Source: Adiantum capillus-veneris
Lineage: Eukaryota; Streptophyta; Polypodiopsida; Polypodiales; Pteridaceae
Length of the DNA: 64,000 bases
Assembly (NCBI GenBank): GCA_014529385.2
Contig: CM043958.1
Coordinates: 157,143,293-157,207,292, forward strand
Reading direction: 5' to 3'
Shown here: positions 1-10,995 of the stretch, one piece after another
How positions within the stretch are numbered: position 1 is the first letter of the stretch
How the letters are laid out: each line of letters starts with the position of its first letter
The notes under the pieces: model-generated
The model's input: the letters and a program-made list of their open reading frames with translations, nothing else
What the model was told of the DNA's origin: nothing
Databases searched by the model: none
Position numbers and translations under genes: made by a program

Positions 1-477
1 GATGAGCTAGCAGCCTTGAAAAAGACGATGGACGAGGATCTAGAGATGATGCAAACTGAAAATGAAGACACCAAGAAGAAGCTAGAAGAGGCTGAGAAAG
101 CTAATGCTAAATTGAACAACCTTTTAGTGACCATGGGGGATCAAGCTGAACAGGAAAAGAAAGAATATCAAAATAAGATTGATGAGCTAAAAGGCCAACA
201 TCAGACTGAAGAGCCACACTTGAGCACATGGCCACCAGCTATGGAAGGAATTGATATAGAAAATGTGTTAGATCCAGTGGACACAACAATGCAAGATGAA
301 ATCCTTGTGGGACCATCCCAAGAGCCCCGGGATCTGACACAAGAAGAAGAAGACAATCTACAAAAGGCAATAGAAGCAGCCATAAAAAGACACTGCCAAA
401 GAAGCAATGGAGTGGGAGCAGAGGATATTGAAGTCTATGACCATTCAGAAATTAGATGCAAATGTGGTTTGACATGA
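1..477 (+). CDS. C-terminal part of an unrecognised acidic coiled-coil protein, 5' end outside window
   Basis: The frame is open from the first base, so the true start lies upstream; the first ATG inside is at 28. About 60 residues rich in Lys, Glu and Asn with heptad-like spacing (MQTENEDTKKKLEEAEKANA) predict a coiled coil. An acidic linker and a short tail containing CKCGLT follow, ending at TGA 475-477. No stop interrupts 158 codons, which contrasts with the rest of the window. I do not recognise the family. Similar Glu/Lys-rich tails occur on extra ORFs of plant retroelements, and an LTR-like sequence follows 700 bp downstream, so it may be an element ORF rather than a host gene. Confidence 0.5.
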   Translation, partial: DELAALKKTMDEDLEMMQTENEDTKKKLEEAEKANAKLNNLLVTMGDQAEQEKKEYQNKIDELKGQHQTEEPHLSTWPPAMEGIDIENVLDPVDTTMQDEILVGPSQEPRDLTQEEEDNLQKAIEAAIKRHCQRSNGVGAEDIEVYDHSEIRCKCGLT

Positions 478-1179
478 ATGGCTGCAACCCTCTCTCCCAT
501 ATCCTCTTCTCAAGTATGAAGCTGCTACAATAAACAAGAGGATTAAAGACTTGGCCTCCTAAGAGTGTCTTTGCACAAGGTCATATGCAAAAGGCACCAT
601 TATTCTATTTGTTATTATGTATCATCGATGCATATAGTCAATCATCAAAATAATGAACAATATATTCACTATATAATTTTATGCCAATAATGTGAAGAAA
701 GTAGATACTTGCCATGTCACATTCACGAGCTAAGACTCTCACTATATTGATATCACATGTTATGTAGGTCAAGATATAACATACCCTACAGCTGTCAAAG
801 ATAAAGAAAAGTAATCGACAATTGGCATCAAGGAAAAACACCAACCACATGTACACAATTTTTGCAATAGTAAAAAAATGACAATACTTGAAGACCTATG
901 TGAAGAAGAAAATCTTTAAGTCTACAATCAAAGTTAACCCTTGTGTATATGTATAGAACTTTTTGTACCTCCAACCCTCTTTTGGTTAGGGAAGTTTGTG
1001 TGTCTATTCTTGTTTTTTAGAGATTGTGTGCTAATCCTTGTGTGTCTATAAGGGAGGATTGTGAGTCCCTCCATCTAGGTGTATTGGTTTAAGGGGAGAC
1101 TTGTGTATTGTGTACCCTACCCCTAGTGTGTTTTGAGAGGAGGATTGTGTGAGTCTAACAAAAACCACAAGGGGAGGTT
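478..1179. other. No gene seen
   Basis: AT-rich sequence with no convincing reading frame. The last 200 bases repeat GTGTGTC and GGGGAGG-like phrases. The final CAAGGGGAGGTT (1168-1179) looks like a polypurine tract in front of the LTR candidate at 1180. Confidence 0.4.
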
Positions 1180-1511
1180 TGTTGGATGTGAGCTTTGTTG
1201 AACCTTGTATGTGTGAACACCCCCTACCTATGTAGAAGCATAAGTGGCATAGTAGGTAATGTGATAGCATGTGGTCACTTTTAACATAGGATGATGATGC
1301 ATATGATGAAGTTTCACCTCATGATGTAGTCATGATGTCACCCTCTATGATACCTATAAAAGAGGCTTGTAATCTCTCTCTTCTAGTGTATAATCTAGAG
1401 ATCATTTGAGTCTACATTGACTATCTCTCTATCTCTCTCTCAATACACACACACACACACACACACACACACCATGAATTCTACTCTCATTAATCCACCC
1501 TAGATTCATCA
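1180..1511 (+). repeat. Candidate Copia-type LTR (3' LTR)
   Basis: The segment starts TGTTGG directly after a purine-rich tract, contains a TATA box (CTATAAAAGAG near 1354) followed by CT-rich sequence, and ends ATTCATCA. This matches the layout of a Copia 3' LTR; the intact Copia at 25.9-31.6 kb has the same GGGAGGT-TGTTGGG junction. No partner LTR is visible, so it is either the end of an element that starts outside the window or a chance resemblance. Confidence 0.4.
1446..1473. repeat. (CA)n microsatellite
   Basis: An uninterrupted CA run of about 14 units near the end of the LTR candidate. Confidence 0.95.
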
Positions 1512-1569
1512 AAAACTATACATCATAACAAGAAATTCATAATGCTTTGTTCATGTCTATCAAATGCAA

Positions 1570-2050
1570 GTTTGCAGACGTCCTCTCATATCATTTCAAG
1601 TTAATGATATCCCAATTTAAAACTAGCTTTATTGAGAATTACTTCCCCTATTAATATGTCAAGAAGGTCATCTACTCTAGGAATAGGGAGTTTTTCCTTG
1701 ATAGAAATATGGTTCAAACCTTTTTGGTCAATACACATACAAAGGCTCCATTCTTCTTCTTGACAAGAAGTATTGGAGCCTCACATAGTGAGCTACTAGT
1801 TCTTATGAATTCCATATCTAGAAAACCTTGATCTTGGGTTTCTATTCTTTTTGTGTAGTAGGATTCAATAAGGTGCTCTACTAGGCGGTTCAGTACTAGG
1901 AATGATATCTATCTTGTGGTCTGCAGCTTGTAAGTTTGGAAATCCATGAGGAAAATCATTCATGAAACACTCTTTTAATTGAGAAAGAAATGCCTTGTGT
2001 GAATCATCATGTAGTGGTTTTGATTCGGCACACTTCATTAATAAGCACAA
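1570..2050 (-). pseudogene. Ty3/Gypsy reverse transcriptase remnant
   Basis: Read on the minus strand, 2050 to 1865 gives the linker upstream of RT (DHKIDIIPSTEPPSRAPY). 1830 to 1570 then gives APILLVKKKNGAF, GLNHISIKEKLPIP and RVDDLLDIL..NKASFKLGYH, which are RT blocks 1-2 of Ty3/Gypsy polymerases. At least two frameshifts and two stops lie inside, and the catalytic YxDD block is absent, so it is a dead 5' RT fragment. It is unrelated in strand to the neighbouring LTR candidate. Confidence 0.85.
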
Positions 2051-2189
2051 GGTATGTTCTTTTCTCCCTTATAATAACTTTCTTAGCATGTGTGTAAGAG
2101 AAGAGAAGGGGAAAATTTTCATGTTCAAATATAGCTTGAATGCAAATATTTTAATAATTATCATGCATGCCCATCTCCTTTCCAAGATT

Positions 2190-4040
2190 AACCCAAGCTA
2201 CAATATTTATTTTTCACAATTTGAAAGTCCCATGATGTGTTGTACATGGGGATTTAGTTCCAAGCTTCACCACTTGTCCAAGCTAACTATATTGACATGT
2301 GATAGAAGCAAGCTCCACCATGTGTCCAAGCAAGGATCCATTAGAACATGGCAAACCATTAGTCCAACCTAGGCTCCCTTGAATCATGATAGAAGCAAAG
2401 ATCCACCACTTGTCCAAGCTAATAACAACCTTGAACAATATTTCTTCCCACCAATTGCAAAATCATGGTGTGTTTTACATGGAAACTTTTGTTACAAGGT
2501 CCAATACTTGTCAGAGCTATCTCCAAGCTACGATATTGTTTCTCACAATTTGAAAACCCATGATATGTTGTACATGGAGAGTTTTTCTCCAAGGTCCACC
2601 ACTTTTCCAAGCTAACTCTATGGAAACATGGGGATAGAAGCAAGCTTCACCATGTGTCCAAGTTAGGCTCCATTGAAACATAGGAAACCACTTGTCTAAG
2701 CTAGGATCCCTTGCAACATGAGCATAAGAAAAACCCCACCACTTGTCCAAGCTTTAGACAACCATGAATGATATTGTTTCTCACCAATTTCCAAACCCTT
2801 CATGTGTTTGTACAAGGAGAATTTTGTTACAAGTCCCACCACTTGTCTGAGCTACCTTTAAGCTCCAATATTATTTCTCATCATTTCGAAAATCCATAAT
2901 ATATTGTACATGGGGGGGTTTTCTCCAAGCTCCACAACATGTCCAAGATATTTCTATTGAAACATAAGGTAGAAGCAAGCTCCACCATGTGTCCAAGCTA
3001 GGATCGATTGGAACTTCGAAAACCACTTATCCAATTGAAGCTCCCTTGAAACATGGAGGGAAGCTAAGGTTCATTTCTTGTCCAAGATAGGCTACATAAA
3101 TAATGTGTGACTAAATCCAAAGGGACACCACTTCTCCAACCTTTAGAGATGCAAGGTGTACCAAGTGCATAAACTAGGCATGAGAAAATACTAGAAGATC
3201 ATTTGTGTAGCCTATTATCTTTAGTAGCAAGCTCCACAATGTGTCCAAGCCAGCCATGTGTAATTCTAATGTAAGAAGTACCTAAGATGTATAATCTATG
3301 ATGGTTGTAACAAGACAGGCTTCGTTTCAAGGTTGTGAACACTTATCCACCTCCACTTGTCTAAGCTCAGGTCCATTGAAGCATGGAGAAAAGCAAGTAA
3401 CCCCACCAATCAAGTCCACTCTATGTTCAAGCTAGAATCCATTTAAGCATGGAGAGAAGTAAGATCCTGAGTGTCCAATACGAAATATGTAAGATAGCAC
3501 GTGCAAAAGAAATAAGGGATTTATAATTAGGTACATTTATAAAAAAGTGTACTTACATAAAGAGTTTTTCAATTGACAAAGTAAAAATTTTCATACATAA
3601 GGGCTAGTTTTTTTACAAAAATTCATACATAAGGGATACATATAATACTTGAAAATACACAGGTAAGGGATTATTTAAATACCTCTTGTTCGCACGTGAT
3701 ATATGCAATTTTTACATAGCGGACTCCCCGAGAGTGAGATATACCTTAGTCCAAGATAGGATCCATTGAAACATGAGAGAGGAAAGGTTCACCACTTGTC
3801 CAAGCTATACATGGGCAATTTGTCTTTGAGGTTCTTCAGTTGTCTAAGGTGCACTTCATTGAAGCATGGAGATAAAGAAGGTCTACCACATGACCAAGAT
3901 ATACTCCATTGAGACACAAATAGAAGGTCCACCACTTGTCGGCCAAGCTAATGTAACAAATTGGTGTTATTTTAAAGTTCAACACAATTTTTATAATTAG
4001 ACTCCATGGTAGGTCCACCATTTGTCCAAGATAGGCTCCA
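2190..4040. repeat. Degenerate tandem array built on CCACCACTTGTCCAAGCT
   Basis: The phrase CCACCACTTGTCCAAGCT or CACCATGTGTCCAAGC recurs over twenty times, usually followed by a variant of AGGATCCATTGAAACATGG. A longer period is visible: the block AGCT.CRATATTGTTTCTCACAATTTG...TTGTACATGG starts near 2198, 2526 and 2861, and a sister block starts near 2425 and 2758. The higher-order period is therefore about 328-335 bp in the first kilobase, fading further on. Short ORFs inside are by-products of the repeat. Confidence 0.65.
3498..3698. mobile_element. Possible MITE inside the repeat array
   Basis: An AT-rich insert without the array motif interrupts the repeat. It begins CACGTGCAAAAGA and ends in an approximate inverse (TCTTGTTCGCACGTG), giving imperfect terminal inverted repeats about 200 bp apart. 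It holds two copies of TTCATACATAAGGG. No clear target-site duplication was found. Confidence 0.25.
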
Positions 4041-4439
4041 ATGTAGCATATGAAGGGATATTAATATGAGGTCTAAAACTTACAAAAATCAAGCTCTTAA
4101 GCCATTAAGTTTAGGTTAGTTTATATTTTTAATCTATGGATTCACCATTCAAACATTAAATACTTGATAACAAAAAGATAGACTCAAGCAATACTATATA
4201 AAACAAAATCTAACATTAAGAGTATCAAATTGCCAAAAAGAAAACATTAACATGTACAAGAAGTTCAAAACGTACATTTCGCCATTTCCAAATAGTCATT
4301 TAATGATAAATGACTCTGTTCTTCTTCTTCTTGACAATGGAGAAATCTCCTTTTCACTAGGCACATTGTCATCTGATTGCAACGTGGATTGGGGTTTGAA
4401 GACCAGCCCACTCTTCTATATCAACATGGGGCCTTAGCA
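4041..4439. other. No gene resolved
   Basis: AT-rich sequence. The last 200 bases on the minus strand could be the 3' end of the methyltransferase-like gene (basic KKKKN-type residues), but the frame is broken. Confidence 0.3.
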
Positions 4440-5680
4440 TAGTCTAGAAGCTTGATTGCTAAGGATGTTTGCTCCTCCACTCTCTCAACCAAGCATAGGA
4501 CTTCTTCTTTTTTTTTGTAGTCCTTCTTGTGCAACCAAGGAGCCATCACCAAAGGGATCAACGAGCTTGCGGTCTTCAAAACAATATGTATGGATGTAGT
4601 GCTTGACCAAAGGGCTTTTTTTGGCTTCCAAATATTGTAAATCTAACATGCCTTCATTTGATACTTGAAGCAATGAACAATTAATTGGTATGGGATGCTT
4701 CTCTGATCCTATTCTTAATTCTGCAAAAGAATTACCTTGTCCCAAGAAGGCAACAACTCCTAGGAACTTAATTTTTCCTTTGAAAGGAACTAATGGAAAG
4801 TGATGCAAGGCACCACAACAATGGTAGCTCAAATTATCTCCCAATCTTTGTAATGCACATTAGAAATTTGTGAATTTAGTGAAATCCACAAATGCAAGAA
4901 AGACAAACCCAGGCTCTGTTGACCCTCCAGCAATAGCCAATATCTCATCCAAAGCATTGCTAAATGTCTCCTCGCTTCATTGCAAACTGCCCCCATAGTG
5001 TTTTGCCAAGCCTAAAACACATAAGCGATAGGCATTTCATTGTTAAAGTGGTGCTTCAAGTAGTAATTTCCTTCCATCTGTAGGCTCACCATATATGTAG
5101 ACCATGGAAAATCTCTAGACTCAACTTGCTACTTTTGAAGTTGAACTACCCACTGAATATATTTTATTGCTTCATCTGGAAAATCCGTTTTCTTTATTCA
5201 ACACTTCAAGCTAGATTTGAGCCATTCCTCACATAGCATCAAAATTGTTTCATAAACTGCATCATTGATGTTATACATGTTGGCAACTTCTTCTCAATTT
5301 GTACATGGTGATTCCACATTCCAAGCATTGAAGCCCTCAAAAAGTGAATCTTGAATCAATTTGTCTAGCTTGACTTGCTTGATTCGATCATACATATCAG
5401 TTACATCACCATCTTTTGCACTCTTGGACAATAGAATCTTCTCTTCTTTGATTTCTTGATGAATAGTCTTTACCTCTGATTTGTCAAGCCATAAAGGAAT
5501 CTAAATGTAGTTGTTGGGGGTTTCCTATTCTCCTCCTCTAGTCTTTCAATGATTTCTAACCAAGAATCATAAACTTCATCAGAATATGTCACCATGTGCG
5601 CTTGTTTAGCAATCCAACTTACTCATGCACTCATTTTTGCCAATCAAAGAAAAACCTAAAAATAAATATAGCCATAATTA
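4440..5680 (-). pseudogene. Downstream exons of the ParB-like gene; methyltransferase-like C-terminus
   Basis: Read on the minus strand, coding-like sequence follows the intron after the ParB-like exon: AKQAHMVTYSDEVYDSWLEI near 5605, then frameshifts and stops, then a clear 119-codon block (4844-4485). That block contains LSYHCCGALHHFPLVPF, KFLGVVAFLGQG, FAELRIGSEKHPIPINCSLL, SPLVKHYIHTYC and RKLVDPFGDGSLVAQEG. DPFGDGS after HYIHTYC resembles motif I (DPFxGxGS) of beta-class N4-cytosine/N6-adenine DNA methyltransferases. The catalytic [DNS]PP[YFW] box was not found, so the assignment is an inference. Several internal stops make it a pseudogene, unless some stops lie in introns I cannot place. 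Confidence 0.4.
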
Positions 5681-5737
5681 AAAGATTGAACATCTGTCAA
5701 AATATAAGGACTACAAGAAAGGAAAAAAGTGACTTAC

Positions 5738-6384
5738 ATCCCATCCAGCACGTGATACATGTCCCTCTGCAACTCCACTTGCTACCCTTGGTGATCGTCC
5801 TGAGAAGATCCATTGACTTCGCAAGTGTCTCAATATTTGACTATAAGGTTGCTTGATATACAATGCTTTAGCCTCATTGTTTTCAATGGCAGATATAGCA
5901 ATTGCAACAAATGGAGGACCATTTACAACAATGCGAGCCTTTCTAAATTTATACACGTCAATCAATCTTTGAAATATCTCTTTATTTTTTTGTTGATTAT
6001 GGAACAATACTTTTGGAGCATAGATTGAATGTTGCCCATCAAGAGTCCAATAATGATAATCTTGTAATTTTCTCTCTTCTTCCTCTTCCACTACCAAAGG
6101 AGTACCATCCTTTGTCTTTGCATTCCGCACGGGCATCAAGTATGCACATGCTGCTGCAGGCTTAGTTGTACTGCGTGAAACTCCAATTAACATGCTTCCA
6201 GCATGTTTTTTATCCAAAATACGTGCATTATAGTGATCCGGAGCAAGCCAACAATTTTGAACAGGAACATCAAACACCCTATATTGGAAAGGAAAATAGT
6301 TTATGTACTTGTTTATTCCATCTGTGTCTTTTCCATGTCCTTTCATGGCCTCAACGTCTAAAACATTTGGATCCACAATATAGC
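5738..6384 (-). CDS. Exon encoding a ParB/sulfiredoxin-like domain
   Basis: A 215-codon open frame on the minus strand from about 6384 to 5738. It reads YIVDPNVLDVEAMKGHGK, NCWLAPDHYNARILDKKHAG, AAACAYLMPVR, YHYWTLDGQHSIYAPKVLF, RKARIVVNGPP, AISAIENNEA and LRHLRSQW. WTLDGQHSIYA matches the DGQHR..A signature of ParB-like nuclease domains. The end falls at GGAT/GTAAGT, a consensus splice donor (GTAAGT at 5737-5732), and coding resumes downstream, so this is an exon. The upstream edge may be an acceptor (CAATCAAG). ParB domains fused to DNA methyltransferases are familiar in phages and bacteria; a similar fusion in a plant would be unusual. Function is unknown, and the downstream part is damaged. 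Confidence 0.55.
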
Positions 6385-6394
6385 TTGATTGCAA

Positions 6395-7530
6395 TTTTTT
6401 TAATAATTATCATGCATGAGAGGGTGTGAACATATTTTATATCAATAGTGATTGATATAAATTCAATTAGTGAAGTGAACAGTTGGAAATTTCCCTTGAG
6501 TGCCTTGGACATAATGGCAAATATCAGTGGGAACGCATGCTTAAATAAACTCCCCAAAAAATTATTGCAAAAGGGAATTTTGGCAAATGCCAAGCTTGCA
6601 AATAATAAGTAGTTACTTGCACTGGCGAGAAAAAGGGGCTAAGGACGATGTCTGAGCAAGATCCTCTACCGTCAAGGATTGATATGGCCGCTCTTGAGCA
6701 GTACAATGCAAGCATTGGATCACAACTGGGTGAGGTGTTTGAGGGACGCGACTGGGTGACAGTCTGGAGGAGTGGATTTGGGTGAGAGAAGTGGATTTGA
6801 TAGTGAGCAAAAAAACCACGACAAGGGCTTTGACTGAAAATAGAAAATTGCTTGTTCCCCTCCTTCTCAACTAAGCTTTCCAAGTTCCCACGTGGTTGAC
6901 GAGTCTGGCCCACCAAGAAAAGGACTTTGAGCACTAAATGTTCTCCACTTGCTTGACTGAAAATAAAAAATTTCTTGTTCAACCTCCTTCTCAACTAAGC
7001 TTTACAAGTTCTCACGTGGTTGACGGGTCTGGCCCACCAAAAAAAGGACTTTGAGCACTAAATGTTCTCCACTTTCCAACCAGCCAATAAAGCAAAACCC
7101 ACACACACCTAACAATAGAGAAGCAATTAGGTGAGATTAATAAGTCCTAGAGACCAAGCAACTCTAATAAGCTGAAAACAAAGGGATTTAAGTAGGCTCA
7201 ATCAAGCATCAAATGGCATCTGATTTCAAGACTTAAAAGCACTATGGAATGGTGGCGAGAAGCACTTCACGCACACACAAATTGCGCTAGCCAATGGTGG
7301 CTTCAATGAAAGTTGTGGAGAGATTAATAAAGTATAAATGAGCACAAAAACATGAAAAATTATACATACACACAAAATCATTAATCCATTAATAAAAATG
7401 CCACAAAATTAAGGAGGACAGTGGCTCATTGCTATTGCCAAGAGCATGCCCAAGCTTAATTAGCAACAATGGTGATTAGAACAAAGGGAGAAAAGCAAAT
7501 ATGATTAGACCTAGGGGAGAACCATAGGCT
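6395..7530. other. No recognised gene; short duplication
   Basis: An open minus-strand frame (6994-6524) has no recognisable domain and overlaps the tandem duplication, so I do not call it a gene. The rest is AT-rich and may be internal sequence of the minus-strand element whose LTR begins at 7542. Confidence 0.35.
6832..7075. repeat. Tandem duplication, 123-bp unit
   Basis: GACTGAAAATAGAAAATTGC...ATGTTCTCCACTT (from 6832) is repeated from 6955 with about ten mismatches by eye. Confidence 0.85.
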
Positions 7531-7541
7531 CTAATACCACT
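7531..7541 (-). other. Primer-binding site, initiator-Met tRNA type
   Basis: On the minus strand AAGTGGTATTAGAGC differs from the iMet primer site TGGTATCAGAGC by one base. It directly abuts the LTR at 7542-7875, so that LTR is the 5' LTR of a minus-strand element whose body extends towards lower coordinates. Confidence 0.65.
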
Positions 7542-7875
7542 TGTTAGAATTGAGGAGTGGAAGCGTGCTCTACCCTAAGCATCATCAGTGAAGCCTTGAG
7601 CTCACCATGATGCTATGGTTAGGGTTCGAGCTATGGAAATTAGGGTTAGGCTATAGCTTAGGGAAAAAGCATAAAAGTAGAGTGTTGGCACAATGATGAT
7701 AGCTCAAAGTGCAAAGATTAATTAGAAAATAGCCTCTAATATAAGCTTGGTAGTTTGCATCCATTGGCTAGAGAGGTTGCATCCTTTTCCTACTAGATCA
7801 AGTCATCATTGCATCCATCCTAGTAGATGAGGGATCTTTCCCATGTGGTGCCACTAGCATGGGCTTACCCTAACA
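7542..7875 (-). repeat. LTR of a minus-strand retroelement
   Basis: 334 bp bounded by perfect 6-bp inverted ends, TGTTAG and CTAACA, with a tRNA primer site at the inner edge. No second copy was found to the left, so the element has lost its 3' half or been broken. Confidence 0.65.
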
Positions 7876-8712
7876 ACTTTCAATGTGAATAATTTTTTGT
7901 GTGAATTTGCTTCAAGGGGTAAGGGCAAGCCACCTCTAACTGAAACCTAGATGCTATCTGAAGACTATTGGAATGTGGAGGGAATGAAGAAAGTCAACCA
8001 AACTCATTGTAAGCTCTTTTGACCACATAAAATGCTTTCATTTGGAGAGTACTTATTTTCTAGGGAACATAAACATGCCACAATCGGTATTAAAGGCAAG
8101 CAATGCATTTTTTTTTGAGACCATATCTCCAAATGTGTGAATTACTAGAGATTTCTTCAAAGAATGCTCATCAAATATATGGATAGTGCACTCTTCTCTT
8201 AACACTAGACACACAAGAGAAACTAAGTACATTGAAAAAAGAGAAGATGTATTTCTTGTACTCAATCGAGCTTGTAAAATTGACATAAGGGCAGCTTTAT
8301 TCAGTGTTTTAGTCATGGTATCTTTATTCCAAGTTTTAAACTATACCTTCGAAGTTTCTTGATTTTGGCTAGCAATATCTTGCATAATAACTTAGACAAC
8401 AGATTCTTGTAACATACTCAATGACCAATCATGACCAGACATGAAGAGAGCACACAAACATCTTGATTTTGACAATATTTTTGTAAGAAAGGGGGATCAA
8501 TTCAAAGAGAAGCACCATTTACTTCAAAACAATAGTTTGAATTAAAGATTATGGTCTCCAAAAATCCATACAAAATGATGTAAATCTATGACTATGTTAG
8601 TTCCAAGGATTGCAATAGTAAGTTATCACCAATGGTGGGCTTTGATAAAACATGGGAGGCAAAGAAGATATGAGATTACAAAATGTGTGGTAGATAAGAG
8701 AGTTGCCAATTT
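7876..8712. other. No recognised gene
   Basis: A minus-strand frame (8316-8053, including REECTIHIFDEHSLKKS) is open for 88 codons but matches nothing I recognise and does not join in phase to the gene at 8.7-9.9 kb. It could be a further decayed exon. Confidence 0.3.
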
Positions 8713-9895
8713 CTACATTTTAGGCTTGTAACCAGTTATATACCCTTGCTTATCAATTGCGAATCTGCCAACTCTCTTCACATCAAGAAGCAAACACTGA
8801 AGCTCAAAAATTTGTTGTCATATAGCTGCAAGAAACTACATGGGAGCAAAAGCACCTGATCAACAACTTCACCATGCAACACAACTAAAATTGGTTTTCC
8901 CTCACAATTAGTTAAGCAAGCCTGGAGTGCTGGAACTCAATCAATTTGAGACACTTTCTCACAAACATAACAGTATGGATTGGAGCTGATGACTTACTTG
9001 ATTGCCCTTGCATAAAGCACATACATACTCAAATCCAAGGCCATTCACATTCACCACTTTGAGAGTGCCAAAGAACTGCATGTTTCGAGAACATAGTCAT
9101 AAATAGTTCATAAAGGATTGGCACATAAGGACTATAAATATGTGCTCACCTTGTATCCAAAGCCTAAGAGTGCAAGTTGTGTCTCATGTATATCATGGGC
9201 AAGTGGCTTCAACTTCTCATTTAAAGGGAACAAAATAGTGTAATCTACGATTGATAGCGTGTTGGAGAAATGCTTAAATTCATTCACGTTATGAGCCATG
9301 CATGCATAAAAGGCATGCTCTTTAACTTCATTAACCATGTGATGATAATCAACCCTCCTAGATGGGACAAACACAAGTTACAAACAGACACACAAAATAA
9401 GAGAACCAATTGAGAGCTTAAAATCATATGCTAATGTGATACCTACACTTGTTCTATCAGCAAAGGAGAGACCATTAGCAATGAACAAGAATGAAGAGGT
9501 CGATCCATCACTCTTAACGAGACTCTCAACTTGCACAATAGTGAATGCAATGGTTGGAACAACATCACCCAAATATAAACTAGGACTCGCTAACCCTTTG
9601 ATTTTGTGCTCCGGGGAATAGACAACACACAATCAAACTTCTTGGCTTTCACAATTGAGATAGTAGCATCAACTTAAAGAGCAAAAGGAGAAGTTTTTCC
9701 ATCGTTAGCATTCTTTCATAAAATGCACCCTCTATGTGCAAGAAATCGTCGACTTCAAAGCATTCAACAAACTGAGAAATATATCTCTCAATGACGAAAA
9801 AGGTGGCAGTATGATTAGACAACCTTTCAGATAAGTTAGCCTTTAAAAATCTATTGTACAAGGCATTCGCACCATGTTGCAATTTTCCATGGAAG
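8713..9895 (-). pseudogene. Decayed multi-exon gene with CxxC/CxxC zinc ribbon, possibly RPA-like OB-fold
   Basis: Minus-strand blocks in order: TFHGKLQHGANALYNRF...NHTATFFVIERYISQFV (9895-9700); KIKGLASPSLYLGDVVPTIA..SLVKSDGS (9610-9440); after the acceptor CCCATCTAG, VDYHHMVNEVKEHAFYACMA...ETQLALLGFGYK, ending at donor GTGAGC (about 9350-9153); a 78-nt exon 9075-8998 (FFGTLKVVNVNGLGFEYVCA then LCKGNQ) flanked by TGCAG and GTAAGT; then NPYCYVCEKVSQID..ALQACL. The last two exons join in phase 0. CALC and CYVC in this order after a beta-rich stretch resemble the zinc ribbon in the C-terminal OB domain of RPA1/MEIOB-type proteins. Frame breaks and an internal TGA indicate decay. The family assignment is tentative. 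Confidence 0.45.
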
Positions 9896-9925
9896 GTTCA
9901 AGAATGCTGACAACCGGGCAATCAA

Positions 9926-10978
9926 GCTTCAACTCTTGCTAAAAGAGATATATGATGTGGCCAAAGATTCAGCACAAGGGAAGCCAACCGATAGCTAGGG
10001 TTACTACCATTCTATGTAATGAAGCCATGTGGAGTAGATCTACAAAGATCTTATGAAATTTTGCTCTCATTCAAGAGGATTGGATTGCGCACATCATAGA
10101 TCTAGCAGGGCAAGATATTGAAGTCAATATCACTAAGGAGAGTTTGTTTGAAGCCTTAAAGCTCCCAACAAAAAAAATGTCCATGAGATCAAAGGAAAAG
10201 AAATGCACGGGAGCCTTGCTACAATAACTTTTTTTGACATGATACACAAGCAGGCTGAAGACCTTGCTAAATGGTATCATTAACATTTTCATTTCATGGC
10301 AAAGAGGCCCCCATGGTATATACACAAAACCATGCAATGGCATCAACCTTCAGAACCGCATTAAAGTCAGAGCAACCAATGCCAACTGATCATGCACAAT
10401 ATGTGCTCAACACTTTGAAGAGCACAAAAAAGAATAATGGTATGTCCTACACAGGGACCCCGGAGGTACTTACATAAGCTTATCATGCCATTGAGATGTT
10501 GGCAATCTACCACCCACCCCATATCAAAATGCGTGGTTGATAGCTAGTGTAAGCAATGAAGAGGAGAAGGAAGAGGAGATTGAAGCTGCAAATTCCCTAG
10601 CCACGTGATCAAAGAGAAAATTGATAGAAAGTTTAGAGGAGGATGAAGACAAGGAAAAATGATGACCATGATTCTAAAGGGGAAGACCAAGATGAAATAT
10701 AAAGCAAAGAGGTTCCCTCAGAGACTGAATAAGAGAAAATAAGAGCAACAAAAGGAAGGCAAAAAGTGGACAAGAGAAGAAGCAAAAGAGCAAGGGTACC
10801 AACACCTGTGCAAATTTAAGAACTTGCACAAAGAGCAGCTTGACTACAAAGGGAAAAAGAGGCTTTTGAATTAGAAAGAGGACTTCAAGGAGACTTTGAA
10901 AAGTATTGGCAACCGAATTTGAGAAAGTTTTGAACAAAGAACCCAATGTTTTGACATACAAATGACCCACTTGCGGGC
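9926..10978 (+). pseudogene. Decayed ORF of unknown type, acidic Lys/Glu-rich C-terminus
   Basis: A readable plus-strand protein runs with several frameshifts: NADNRAIKLQLLLKEIYDVA, ALIQEDWIAHIIDLAGQDIE, VNITKESLFEALKLPTKKM, FSFHGKEAPMVYTQNHAMAS, TDHAQYVLNTLKSTKKN, AYHAIEMLAIYHPPH, then a Glu/Lys-rich tail. I do not recognise the family. The 10996-13378 element inserted just past its readable end. The charged tail resembles the ORF at 1-477, so both may be extra ORFs of the same kind of plant retroelement (weak inference). Confidence 0.4.
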
Positions 10979-10995
10979 TTATACCAAAGACTTTA

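Noticed and set aside
6524-6994. 157-codon minus-strand ORF as a gene
   Set aside because: It crosses a tandem duplication, shows no domain, and its two halves repeat the same residues because of that duplication.
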